Source: Batrachochytrium dendrobatidis JAM81 (Eukaryota > Chytridiomycota > Chytridiomycetes > Rhizophydiales). Taken from it: a stretch of 64,000 nt of DNA. Positions 40,001 through 51,233 of the stretch are shown here, piece after piece (position 1 is the stretch's first letter; each line of letters starts with the position of its first letter). Where the stretch lies: contig NW_006281099.1 in NCBI RefSeq assembly GCF_000203795.2, positions 794,690-858,689 on the forward strand, given 5' to 3'. The translations under genes and the position numbers were made by a program. The notes beneath the pieces are model-generated. The model worked only from the letters and a program-made list of their open reading frames with translations, had not been told where the DNA came from and searched no databases.

Positions 40001-42479
40001 GTTTATGCTTTTCCGTGGTGTATTCAGCCAGTTAAATCCATCAAACCTACAACTGTGTGTGCCAAGTCGAAAGGATCTATTAATTTAACTGCCACCAAGA
40101 GATCCAAAATGACTTTGCAATTTGAAAAAGCAGCTAGTCAGCTAAAAGGTTTATTGCAGCGTTCCCTTGAACTCACTCAAACTTATGGATCATTGAAATG
40201 CCGTGAAGATGTTTTGTTTTCATGGACACTGTTTCAGTCTATACAGACTGTTCTTTTTCCTGGAAATGCTGTTCCTTTGGATTGTGCGCTGTCGCTTATT
40301 TCTCATTTGGGTATATAGTTGATCAAACCGTTGATTGTATTTAGACTACTGTTGTTAACTTGCCTTGTATCAATATATAGAACAAAACAAGGCCATTACA
40401 ACTCAACATCAATGCGAATCTGCCAGACAAACACGTCGGATGAACGCGACATTGGAGTTGACACAGCCATCAGCTACACTGCAATACGACCCTCTAGATT
40501 TGACTGCTCGATTTACAGGTGTTACGATCAAAGATACTTTGCAACCATTGCAGGCCAAATCTCGTGAATCGGTTCCTGTCAAGAGCGATTTATTAAAAGA
40601 AAACTTGGAATCTTCAATCGCTGCATTTCAATCCGTCTTTCTAGCTAATATTCCTGAAAATATTATTGTATGCTCATTTTCGTTTGATGTCAAAAGGCAA
40701 GATCTGTATATTTCCCGTATGGAATACGGGGGTGCCTATGCTCTATTCAAGCTTCCGTTATTGAGACAAGCGACTCGAGATGGCGAGACAAATGGGCTAA
40801 GATTTGAGGATGTGAATGCTGCATTTCAAGACATTATGGAAGAAAGCAAAGATACGATTGAAAACTCAAAAGGTCGCACTTTATCTCGCAAGGAAGTCCT
40901 AGAATGGCGAAAGAGTAGAGCGCAACTTGATGAAAGATTGCAATCGTTGTTATCTCAGATCGAAACTGTTTGGTTTGGTGGATTCAAGGTTTGTTGAAAT
41001 AATTTGATGCCAAAAATAATCGATTCAAAAGGTTTGCAGATTTTCTAATCTATACTGCCATATGCTTATTTTTGTACGCAGGGTATACTTTCAAGCCACT
41101 GTCTAGATAGCACTGATCTGGAGCCTAGTATTGCATTGTTTAAGAAACGACTCGAGTCACTTGTGTATCAAGCAGTGTCAAAATCCACTGTGGTTCGTAC
41201 CAAACAGCTTTCGTTTGGTCTTGACCTGTGCAAAACAATTTTACGAATGGGTGCATCGTCAACAGATGATAAAGAGATTGAAGATGTGCTTTATTATTTG
41301 CTGGATGCCTATCAATACCAAGGTGTTTTTGTAGATTACGATGAAGTCAACATTGATGCGGCAAGTGTTTAGCAGATAAAAAGGTTATTTTATTTGCATG
41401 CTTGCATTACTAATTTTGAATCGACTTGTGTTTATTAGGTTACGGAAGAAATCAAAGAAGTCATTATTGCTTTTTATCAAGATCTAGAGTCTTGCCAGCA
41501 TCGCTCATTTGAATCTAGCACAGATGACATGCATGATTCACCACAAAAGCACATGGTTCTTGTACTGGATAAACATTCGCAGCATCTTCCTTGGGAGAGT
41601 TTGCCTGCACTGCGAGGTCATTCTGTGTCACGAATGCCCTCGTGTGCAATGCTCGGTGAAATCTACTCATCTACTAATTTCTGCTCAAATGTGTCTAAAG
41701 AACAATGCTTTTATGTGCTCAATCCCTCTGGCGATCTTGTACATACCCAGGCAGAGTTTGAGCAATCACTATCAAGGTATTATCTATTGGTTTTGTTGCG
41801 CTCAATTTAACATTGTAGTTGGATTTATATTAATGTGTTTGTTGATAGTAATAAAAGCTGGAACAGTATTGTGGGACGATCACCTACAGAAGCAGAGATT
41901 CTTGATGGACTTCAGAATAAGGATATTTTCATGCAAGTTATTTTTCCTTGATTTAAAGCACGACTGCATTCTTGTTAACATTTCATGCTGTCTTGTTGAT
42001 AACGTGTCATAGTTACTTTGGGCATGGAGGTGCAGAACAGTTTGTGCGTGGACAAGCCATTCAGAGTCTTGATCGATGTGCAGTGACATTGCTGTTTGGA
42101 TGCAGTAGTGGATATATGATGCCTGCTGGCGAGTTTGAACCACAGGGAACGCCTTTGCATTATTTGATGGCTGGATGGTAATGTATTGGTTTGGCTGGAT
42201 GATGATACACTTTGACATGTTTCTCAAACCTTGTCTGGCTTGATGCTTGTATATAGCCCAGCTCTTGTTGCGAATCTGTGGGATGTCACTGATCGTGATA
42301 TTGATCGATACAGCAAATCCATGATGGAGCAATGCGGACTGCTGTCGGGCGACAGTGATCAAGAATGTGTATCGTTGCCCATGGCAGTATCTTTAGCCAG
42401 AGAAGATACGCTTTTGAAATACCTGATTGGTGCAGCACCCGTTGTTTATGGTGGTCTGCCTATTTACATAAATAAATGA
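34070..42479 (+). CDS. ESP1: Separase (ESP1), caspase-like cohesin protease
   Basis: Separase cleaves the kleisin subunit of cohesin at anaphase onset and is held inactive by securin. The start is ATG 34070 (MQSLLTVLIDSSKYNAALLK). Roughly 20 or more exons encode a long alpha-solenoid N-terminal region with repeated TPR-like helices. The catalytic C-terminal domain is unmistakable: VLDKHSQHLPWESLPALRGH with VSRMPS at about 41560-41640; the catalytic His in YFGHGGAEQFVRGQ (His codon 42023-42025); the catalytic Cys in TLLFGCSSGYMMP (Cys codon 42101-42103); and CPALVANLWDVTDRDIDRYS after the last intron. It ends PIYINK, TGA 42477-42479. The estimated length of about 2,000 residues fits fungal separases. 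Exons in the solenoid region are approximate. No securin is visible nearby. Confidence 0.92.
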
Positions 42480-42799
42480 GTTGATAGTATGTAAATTTAG
42501 CGAGTCTTGACTGGATCTGTTGATTTGGAATACTCAATGTCCAATAGTTTAAACAATCCACGAGTATTTGAGATTGCTAATTCATGCGGCTCTATGCTTG
42601 ATTTATCCACAAAACATGCTGACCTACACATCTAATTACTTTTATTATTCTTCTTATTGGTTTAAGTGGATAAAGTTGGTGTTGATTTAAGCTAGTTGCT
42701 ATTCCTACAAAAAACAATCTTAGCCAGCTTATGGATATTATGATCACCCAATAGATCATTGAACAAAATCATTAGTCGTATTGTGTAACAGGTTTGGTG
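42480..42799. other. Convergent spacer after separase, nothing seen
   Basis: A 320 bp AT-rich interval between converging stop codons. No repeat-family match or ORF; probably the two 3' UTRs. Confidence 0.4.
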
Positions 42800-44823
42800 T
42801 CATGTATCTTCTTCACCACGCTCCAATGAGAACCAGTCTTCCTCGGCAGGCTGAGGAGATCCACATGATCCAATTCCTTCATAAGAAACAGTAGATGGAG
42901 CAAGAGATACTACCGATGTATCTGTAGACCGTCGCAAGGGACGATCTCGAGGTGGAACCAAATGGACACCGTCCATTGATCCCTGTGGTTTTGTGCTAGT
43001 TGTGTAATTAGCACGATCAATTTCTATCACCTGCTGCACAATCCTATGTAGATTCAAAGCCATGTCAGGGTTACCAAATATAGCCAATCAAGTCTATACA
43101 CTCAAACGTGTGAAACGTACCTATCACAGTCTGCATGCTGATACACTTCGTCAATAGCACGATCAAAGTCCCGCCAAAATCCACTCAAAAGCCAATTCTT
43201 TTTTGCAAACGAAGTTACCAGGCGAGAGTGTGCCTGAGAGGATTTCTTCATGTGATATTCACGCAGGGCGGGAAGATGCTCATAGGCATTTTGGCACGTA
43301 CATGAAAGGGTAGGCGAGCTCCCATTGATTTTGACTTGCAAAAGATGACCATGATCACGAAAAAACCGCTGTTTAAAATTAAAAGACTATTATAGTTAGC
43401 ATTACATCATGCCACTTTATAAATTACTAGACAACAAGCAATGCACTTGCCAAGAATGCAGCACGTGCAACTTGATCTAATGTAGGTTCTTCGGTTCTTG
43501 AATCAAACATAACACGAGTCCATTCATCTAAACTGGACATGGAGGGCAGAAACAAATGAGACGAGCTTTTCGGAACCAGCTATTATAAATAATACAAATT
43601 GTTAAAATACAGCTGTAAGAATTATAGCCAAAGCAGCAACAGTTTGTGTTGAATAACAAACCAGCATACCAATTTCTTTCGCCCCGACTTTGCATTTGTA
43701 ATTAGTTCAGAGAATCTAGATCCAATTTTCTCTTCGTGTGTATGACTTTCCTTGACAAAATTGTGCAGCGACATGTAGCTGTTGGGATGCTGTCGCAAGA
43801 ATTTCTAATAACAAAAAGATATTTAGTCAAAGCAAAAGTATTGGAATGTACATGCAGTAGTAGCGTACCAAAATCTCCTTATTTTCGTTTTCACAATGGT
43901 ATGGAGCTCCTCGCACACCGTTCATCCGCTTAGCAGCAATGGTTTTGAGCTCTATCTGTAATGACAAAAGGGTAGTGTCACCTATTTTAGTCTTGACATC
44001 ACCTTTATAAACATCTAGTGAAAAACATACCAAGCATGGATTTGAAATTTGAAGATTAGTCGATGTTGTACTCATGGCTTTTTCAAGCGATCGCTCTAGA
44101 TTATCAATTCGAGACAGTTTTTGCTCAATTGCCTCCAATCTATCAACAATACGATCCATCTGAATAAGCTGAAAAAACTGGACAATCTGTGGTGATGACT
44201 AGAGCACATTTAAAAAGCATAAACACCGTCAGCATATTAAAACCCAACGAGCCCACAATACAGCTAAACAAAATGGATTGAACAAAGTATGAATAGATCT
44301 TGCCATCCATTACCTTTAGATTTCAACATACCTCAATTACATAGGCAAGTTCTTTGTTATTTTTGACCCTATCGCTTACTTCGTTTTTTGTAGCCAAAAT
44401 TTGTTGAAGCCCAGGGCATCTAATTAGACTCTGCTGATCGGCAACAGGTTCCTGTGTAAACTGATTAAATTTTCGCTTGGACGGTGGATGATGAGGATGT
44501 GCCAAAGAAGATGGATACTGCACTGGTGAATGGGAGGGTTGGGGTGGTTGATAGGACTGATGCTGATATGGATGCTGTTGCCGGCTTGAAGATGCGTAGC
44601 GATGCGAGTATGGTCCCAAAGTAGGAGCTGCTGCCAAAATGCCATGGGAAGATCCAGGATGCATTTGATGGCTCGGATCCATTGCGTGTTGTGTTAGCGG
44701 ACTGCGCTGACCTTGTTGGACATGCGGACTATGCTTTCCGGGCATGCTGTGCTGCTGGTGTATAGAGTCGGGTTGACCTGCGACGTTGGGTTTGGCCCTT
44801 TTCATGTCGCCTTCGATATGCAT
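42800..44823 (-). CDS. Unrecognised Gln/His/Pro-rich protein with coiled coil
   Basis: I do not recognise this family. The first usable ATG is 44823-44821 (MHIEGDMKRAKPNVAGQ), though an acceptor-like sequence just upstream allows an earlier exon. Exon 1 is His/Gln/Pro/Ser-rich and ends in a short basic motif (HHPPSKRKFNQFTQEP) and ATKNEVSDRVKNNKELAYVI. Later exons encode a coiled-coil-like segment (MDRIVDRLEAIEQKLSRIDN then LERSLEKAM), and a folded-looking part spread over KRMNGVRGAPYHCENENKEI, KFLRQHPNSYMSLHNFVKES, SLDEWTRVMFDSRTEEPTLD and WLLSGFWRDFDRAIDEVYQH. The C-terminus is acidic, ending DWFSLERGEEDT with TGA at 42800-42802. Composition suggests a nuclear regulator (inference only). 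About six exons with good GT..AG junctions support a real gene. Confidence 0.6.
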
Positions 44824-45195
44824 CGAGCTTAAAGGCAATTGATCTGTAAATCAATAGAATATCAAAACATGAAAAGAAATTAAAAGGTAAGCCAAATGTG
44901 GCAAAAATAGACCTATGGCGCAAAAAGAAGTCGGGTATAGGAATATACAATAACGCCAAAAGATAACACACCGTTTGCTGAATTCAGAAGCGGATCGACA
45001 GGGTGTACAGATGTGTATATTCCGCAAAAATTCGAATTTGCGTGCAGTAGTAGAAAAAAAAGAGACCGACAAGGGCGGGCCGAAAAAGATGATTCGAAAA
45101 ACGCAATAAAATAGCAAAAATACCAAAACGGATTAGCTGCTGGCGAATACAATCAGAATTCCAAATACAAATCAGACGAATGGGCAGCAGTATAA
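44824..45195. other. Upstream region of the Gln/His-rich gene
   Basis: Contains a possible acceptor (ttacag on the minus strand just upstream of the start) and otherwise no supported exon. Likely 5' UTR and promoter. Confidence 0.35.
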
Positions 45196-45687
45196 CAGCC
45201 GTATTCACGCAGGGTGAAAACTAAAGGTGCCAAAATATATAATACACCACCAGTCCCATGGCATCATTGATGCCGGTTTACTGGGGTTCCCTGATTGGCA
45301 TGTATAGTTATATTCCTAATACTGAAATCTTTGTTTCAAACTAGGCGCGAACGTACGAGATTAGGATACGACAAAGAGGGGGTGTACAGATTTAAAAAGT
45401 CAAACACAGTATCTGGATTGCAATAGACGAGTCTGTCGATCGTGCAATATATGGTTGTGCCAAAAGAAAAGGAAAAGGTAGGTCAAAAAGATAATTTCAG
45501 TTCAGAACTACGGTTTGACTATGCATCATATGGTGGTTTCAAAGAATTAGGAACGTCTATTAAGAAACAGCCAGTTTCTAACGGAAAAGCACAACGAATA
45601 TTTAACCATTGTCTATTTGCAAGCAAAAGAGGCAGTGAGCGTGCAAGACAAATATAAAAAGTATTCCATTTTACGTGAGTACGGTAT
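45196..45687. mobile_element. R1 MITE-like element, copy E with both TIRs
   Basis: The left terminus cagccgtattcacgcagggt matches the R1 consensus perfectly over 14 bases, and the right terminus attttacgtgagtacggtat is its degenerate inverse. Flanking TATAA and TTATA are compatible with a short AT target duplication. The left 70 bp (ggtgccaaaatatataat, agtcccatgg) are shared with copy F but not B or D, marking a subfamily. Internal landmarks (cagtatctggattgca, gtgcaatatatggttgtgcc) match other copies. No supported ORF. Confidence 0.78.
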
Positions 45688-47577
45688 TATACAAATTCCA
45701 ACGGCACGCATATTCACGGGTAAAGGCATAATATAGCTCAAAGATTTAATTGATGAGACTAAAGCAGATCGTGGGGTATGATGCGTGGTACCAGTAAAGT
45801 TGTAGAAATACAATGCCGAAGCCTGCAGTAAAAGGCATGTGCCAGTTACCAGGCATGGCTTGACTGTATCCTACTCTTGACCAAAGCAAGCAGAATACCC
45901 TAATTAGCAGCATCAAAATACAACTCAAAATACACGTCCATTAGCGTATTTTGGCCTCTAAGCAGAAGATCGGGAACATAAGGAGATTAAAGGAGCAGCA
46001 AGAGTTTTGAAATGTCTGCTGTATAAACGATTTCCTCCCTTGAATGCAACAGATCAAGCCCAACGTATAGTGGTAGATAAATAGTTTCGAGGCTGTGATT
46101 TGAATGGTTCGAGTCTTTACCAAAATAGATTCAATAGAAAAAGGGTTGAGCATTTGCATTGAGGACTGCTCGAAAAACATCAAGATTTGCACAGTAGCAT
46201 AAACCCGTCATTTAAGCGTGGGGTATGTACTTGTTTTTTGCTTCGTCTATATTTTCTGATGTTAAAGGTGCTTTAGACTAAAATCACAACTGGAGTCGGA
46301 AAAACAGTGTCCAACCGCACTGAGTAACCAATCTACTGCTCGCGCCAACTCGGCCAAATTTACGGCATACTTCCAAAACCAACTTTGTTACATCAGTAGC
46401 GTTGGTTACAAGCGATTACCAAAGCACAGGGGGAACACATTACAAAACATTGCGAATTTCGCTATGCATACGGTAAATGGGTATATACCGCCACAAACGT
46501 AAACGCGAGTTCAAGGATTGAATAAAGATATGACGTACAGAAAAACAAAGATGCTGTGGCAAGGGATACAATGAAAAAGCAACCGTCTGACTGCTTCAAC
46601 TCGACACCAATCTAAAAGCAAGGCGATGAATTACATAAAGTTACGGTACTGGATTGATCAAACTAAACCATGCTTTTTTCCAAAGCCCAATGGTAAAAAT
46701 TGAGGAATTACCTTGAAACAATCTATAGCAATAGCAGAGTCAGACCTTGTCTACTATACAATGGCTCTGAATATTGCTATGCCGATTCTTCCAAATTTAT
46801 CCATACTTGTAGTGACACAATGCCGCAAAAGCTGCTAAGCAAATTTAACCGTGTGGCTAAACATTAAGACAGCGTGTGCTTAGATGCAATAGTACAGCTC
46901 ATTTGGCATTTCTCAATATCGAAACAAAGCATGAGCTATGCCTAATGACTATACCAACTAAATATATGCAATTGACCTAACCTCTGCATGATACTAGCAT
47001 ATCTTGATAGCTAGAAAAGCAAGGAACAAGCAAAAACAAGGTTTGATTGCCACAATTCAAAAATCATGACAGCAAGTTAAATTAACGAGATGGAAGATGA
47101 TCATCCAATGGTGTAGTGCATCTTGACAGTGTCGCCTGATTGACCTACAAGCATGTAAATCCAAACTATGCAGCTAGGAATCAATGATGAATTCAACAAC
47201 CAATCTGGTACAAATGCGTCAACACATCCCCTCAATTCATGCTGTTTTTGCTTGACAATATCATTGGCCAATATAAACAGTAACTATTGAATAAAACATG
47301 CCGAGCTGGTGTTGAATTAGAATCACCACAAGCATGAGTATTGAACAGACTTGTTCAAACAAATCCTTAAGTGGCAGAATTGAGAGCACAGCCAACTGAG
47401 AAAGTGACAGCAGTAATGGCCGCCACTTCCGAGTTGGTGCTGGGCAGAATAAAGAGCAAATCAAATAGAATGACAACAATAGTGACAGGCATGAAAAGCC
47501 AATTAGGGAATGCAGTAAAATAATGACCAAGTAGATAGAAACCAGATCTGATTCATGCAGCAATTCAGAGCGACTAC
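45688..47577. other. Long spacer, no confident gene
   Basis: Nearly 1.9 kb without a conserved ORF. A short minus-strand ORF of 36 codons (45746-45856) encodes a hydrophobic peptide but has no recognisable partner exon. The rest is AT-rich with no repeat-family match and may hold 3' UTR of the gene at 47578 and degenerate repeat. Confidence 0.4.
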
Positions 47578-48411
47578 TCAACTGGGTCGTTTGGTTGTGA
47601 TAACTGGAGCCTGGACAGCAGCCGCAGCAGATAAAGAAGCCAACGACAATCCCAACACTGGAGCTTGGTGTAATTCTCGCTCTTCTGAAAAAGTTTCAGT
47701 GTGTGTGAGTGGAGTGACAGGATCAGATGTCGAAGACTTGATGTTTTGTTGAGCGGAAAATGGACTACAGTCCAGAGATGATATGTTTATATCATTGTCG
47801 GCAGGAGGACTAGCTACGGTTACAGTAGGAACGCCAGAGAATGAAGATGAATGTAAACGAGAGGGACTATAGTTATGTGCGTTTGTTTTGGACCATTGAG
47901 TCGTATCAGATGGCAGATGATTATAGTGAGATGAGTGGTATTGGCTAGACTGCAATGTAGGTGACAAAGGCCTCAGATTTGGAGGGCAGTGAGTTGGCAG
48001 AGAGTGTAGATTACTACTGGGCGGTTGAGCGGATTCTTCACGCATTGTAGAATGGTATGAATGCATAGACTCGGAGGAATGACGACGTAGGTCAGTCTTT
48101 GGCTGTCCTTGTGGTTGATGATAGTGATGAGCCATGGCTGGGTAGCTGTCTTGAGGATGGTTGTAGTGATGATTCCAGCCAGATAATTGTGTTGATTCTT
48201 GATTGTTGGTGTGGCTGGATAGCACAATTGATGGCATATGCTGATTTTGGTTTAAATCAGACAGTGGATGAGTGCTCTGCACATACGATTCATTGAGTTC
48301 TAGATTTCCATGTAATCTAGAAGGGGCTCCTTGTATAATAGGTGGCAGTTGTGACTGGTTTGCGATTGTTTCTATTGGTGTTACTTGTATATGCGATGAT
48401 GGGCACGACAT
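47578..48411 (-). CDS. Unrecognised Ser/His/Pro-rich protein, possibly only its C-terminal exon
   Basis: A single long open frame of about 277 codons with no homologous domain I can name. The first ATG is 48411-48409 (MSCPSSHIQVTPIETIANQS). The frame stays open about 80 bases further upstream to a TAG, where TATTAG forms a plausible splice acceptor, so the true N-terminus may lie in an upstream exon. The sequence is rich in Ser, His, Pro and Gln (HHYNHPQDSYPAMAHHYHQP) and ends with LSLASLSAAAAVQAPVITT then KRPS, TGA at 47578-47580. The composition parallels the neighbouring gene at 42.8-44.8 kb and is typical of disordered activation regions in fungal regulators (inference). Codon use looks coding: the frame resists stops for 830 bp while carrying varied codons. 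Confidence 0.55.
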   Translation of the reverse strand: MSCPSSHIQVTPIETIANQSQLPPIIQGAPSRLHGNLELNESYVQSTHPLSDLNQNQHMPSIVLSSHTNNQESTQLSGWNHHYNHPQDSYPAMAHHYHQPQGQPKTDLRRHSSESMHSYHSTMREESAQPPSSNLHSLPTHCPPNLRPLSPTLQSSQYHSSHYNHLPSDTTQWSKTNAHNYSPSRLHSSSFSGVPTVTVASPPADNDINISSLDCSPFSAQQNIKSSTSDPVTPLTHTETFSEERELHQAPVLGLSLASLSAAAAVQAPVITTKRPS

Positions 48412-49741
48412 TTCTTTTTCCGATTCAATATACCAAGTGAGCGAGCAGTAATGGACTTGATCACGTCCCAAGCCAAGTTGAATTGATGGCTAATACCGGG
48501 AATGTGTCTGCCGTCTCGTCACTTGTGTGGGTGTTGTCAATTTTAGTTTGGATTATTCCTTACCACCGTGGAAATAACACTAGGCGTACAAATCGAGAGC
48601 AGGCCAAGCAGCAAGTTTCCTTGTATTCAATGAACTTGGACTAGGTCGTCAGCTGTCGCACAGGTCTTCAATTGAGAAATAAAACAGTCAATTAGAAAGC
48701 CTTGGCAAGTGTAAAAAGTGGATTCCAGCAGATGTTGTATAACTGCTTGGTCGAATAAAAAGATGGATCTTGCAAATCTCTCAACCGAGGTTTGGCTACT
48801 TGATTTCGTATAGAACTAGGTTATAGGCGACTGCGCTGCAATTGTGTTGGGGTCGGTTAAAGTGAGAGCAGACTATTTTATAGTGCAGTAGTGATCGACA
48901 AGCACCGTCTACCTATCTTACTGTACTCTACAATAAACAGAATCTGATGGCTGACTGCCCTAAATTTTTATAGTCTGCTCAGGATCAACGAGTATTGGTG
49001 GGAATAAATAGGCGGGTTTTTACTTTGTTTTGTGGGATGAAACGGATTTGTTATTCAAAGTGACAGCTTAAAAAGAATCGATTTGCTTGGTTACTAGGTT
49101 TTAAATTATAATGTAAAAAGCAGTCTGAATAATCTTCAATGCTCAGGTGGGTGATAATTATGCTAGTAAACAGTTTGAAATCAAGCGTATACTTGCAAAA
49201 TCCATACAGTGCCGCCGGAAACCAGATAGAATGGCGAGAGCAATTAACAGTGGATAAGACGATCAACAAAAACAGCTCGCTGACCAGTTCAAGATAATGT
49301 ATTGAAAATAAGGCACAATGTGTATCGTGTTTATTAGTGGCAAGGATGATAACCCAAGGTTGCGTCCGTGATAACAAGTGGCGGAGCTGTCTAGACTTTA
49401 CTGCTTCTGTGAATATCAGGCTTTGAATGATTCAGTTTGACGTTTTTTAGGGTAGCCCTATAATTTTCCGGTTCATATTGCAGCCATGGAAAGGAAGCTA
49501 ATGGGAACAATTGCTTGTTGCCAATTGATCCTCAAAGCTTTCATTTGTACCTCAAACTATTCCCGTCAGCCATCGCTAAAAGCATACTTTTTTCAGCCAC
49601 ATGCGGCTTAGATCTTGGCACTAAATGTTTACCACAAGCAAATGAAAGGACTGTTACACCCTTTATCAGAGTATCAATAAACCAGACGATTGGCGAGTAT
49701 GTGGCAGGCATGGGTAGGCCATTGGTCCATATGACACCGTC
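48412..49741. other. Spacer upstream of the Ser/His-rich gene
   Basis: No supported gene. May include unseen 5' exons of the gene at 47578-48411. Short open frames at 49051-49377 (minus) and 49515-49772 (plus) have no recognisable domain. Confidence 0.35.
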
Positions 49742-50353
49742 ACCGCCGTATTCGCGTAAAGCAAAACGCTAGCAGGGTGCCAAAATACATAATGAGCCCT
49801 TGGTCCCATGGAACGACATCTTCAACTTAAAGGACATGTTCTTTAACTCGAGTTGACTGGCTTTGTGCCTATTTTTGTATAGCCAAACGAATGTCCAGTT
49901 TCAGCAATCTCATTGTCAATCTCCAACTCTCCTTTTCTACGAATTGAACATTATGGCATTGTGTGATTGGCATGGAAACAACTGTTGCATTTCTGGGATT
50001 GCAGTCCTTGTTTTTTAAACTAGAGCATATCCGAGATTTAGGATACAGGAGTCTTACAGAGTTGTATTGAAAACATCAGAACCCAGTATCTGGATTGCAA
50101 ATGGTGAATCCGGTTTTAGTCTTTTTAAACCTACTTTTTTTCTCATTTGAATAGTCATACACTACAATCAAACAGTTGATTCCAGCCCAAAAAATCGTTG
50201 GAGTATCCTATGATGAACATTGTGTTTGGAGCCATTAGTACTGATTGGAGAAGCCAACTTTGGTAGAAACCCAAAGATTTAATCACTGTCTAACCCAAAT
50301 TAATAGGCAGTCTGCAAGATAAATAGTGTTGCATTTTACATGAACACGGCTGT
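49742..50353. mobile_element. R1 MITE-like element, copy F, the longest
   Basis: The left end accgccgtattcgcgtaaag and the right end attttacatgaacacggctg are inverted R1 termini. The first 70 bp align with copy E (gggtgccaaaatacataatg, ggtcccatgg). Internal landmarks are ggcatggaaacaactgttgc, tgaaaacatcagaaccc and agtatctggattgcaaatgg. Length about 612 bp. The right end lies 72 bp before the start codon of the KPWE-motif gene. Confidence 0.75.
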
Positions 50354-50424
50354 AAAAGTGGTAATTGAGATTAGCAAAACAATCTAATTCTCGACTTGAC
50401 TCGCTATTGCTTTGGAATTTCTGT

Positions 50425-50998
50425 ATGGCAAACATCACATCCACCCAAGTGTTTGAACAGTTTCTGTCGTATGACTTTGAGAAAGATGAGAGGTTTACAC
50501 AGGGACTGCAGCAAGCCATGGGCTCAGTCACAACCCAAGTGCAAGACCAAATGAAGCTAGAGCAAGCCAAAGTATTTTATTTTTCAAAGTAAGGCTGGCA
50601 GTATACCAACACTAATCTGAAGATGCAAAGTTTTGTCTATTATTTCTAAACTCACACTGTATGATGGGTCATTGAAATATAGATTTATTGCACCACTAGA
50701 CTACGCAGCATATAAAAAATGGCAAGCGGCCACTGCACGTGAAGCGCAGACAAGACTTGATTCAACACTTGCACAAGGCCATCTGAAACAATCAAAAGAG
50801 TGTTTGGTTGAAGAAAGCGATACAACAGTAGATGGAGAGACTAGCCACGACTTAAACGAAACAACATTGACATTTCAGGAGATTTCAGAAAGAGTAGCAA
50901 GAGGAGAACCCATTCCAGGAATACGCAGTATTCCAGATACAGTGCATGAGCATCGTAGTAAACCAGCACTTTTGCCTCTTAAAAAGCCTTGGGAATAA
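50425..50998 (+). CDS. KPWE-motif protein, PEX39-like
   Basis: Two exons encode about 160 residues. Exon 1 (ATG 50425) reads MANITSTQVFEQFLSYDFEK and DERFTQGLQQAMGSV; the intron (50590-50680) is followed by FIAPLDYAAYKKWQAATARE. The C-terminal part is the conserved module LTFQEISERVARGEPIPGIR followed by SIPDT and a terminal KKPWE, stop TAA. This TFxEI..+I..G.PIPGIR..P........KPWE pattern is the KPWE domain found beside Pex14-like proteins and in human C6orf226/yeast Pex39, a soluble factor that works with Pex7 in PTS2 peroxisomal import. Family knowledge supports a peroxisomal import role; nothing in this sequence tests it directly. R1 copy F forms the immediate upstream region. Confidence 0.72.
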
Positions 50999-51233
50999 CA
51001 GATCTGGAACACTGCACAATCGCTTATAATAAATAAATCTCGGATGGTCGATGGATCGACCACGAATTTGAAATCGGTGAGCATGATTTTCTCGTGACAA
51101 TTTTACATGCAAAAGTGAGTTGAAGAACGTTGACCGAAACCAACCAACTGGAGGAGTGACGAACAGGATACTGACTGTCGCCAGCAACTCACTACGGCAA
51201 CTTCAGGTTTAATCTGCTTCAACTCTTGCACAG

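Noticed and set aside
41880..42362. Minus-strand ORF of 160 codons
   Set aside because: Antisense to the catalytic exons of separase and spans their introns; no domain.
44729..45208. Overlapping minus-strand ORFs upstream of the Gln/His-rich gene
   Set aside because: Cys/Phe-rich readings of AT-rich promoter sequence in competing frames, with no conserved pattern.
46040..46125. tRNA-like B box (ggttcgagtc) with an upstream tagtggtaga A-box-like motif
   Set aside because: The flanking bases cannot form an acceptor stem and no cloverleaf could be drawn.
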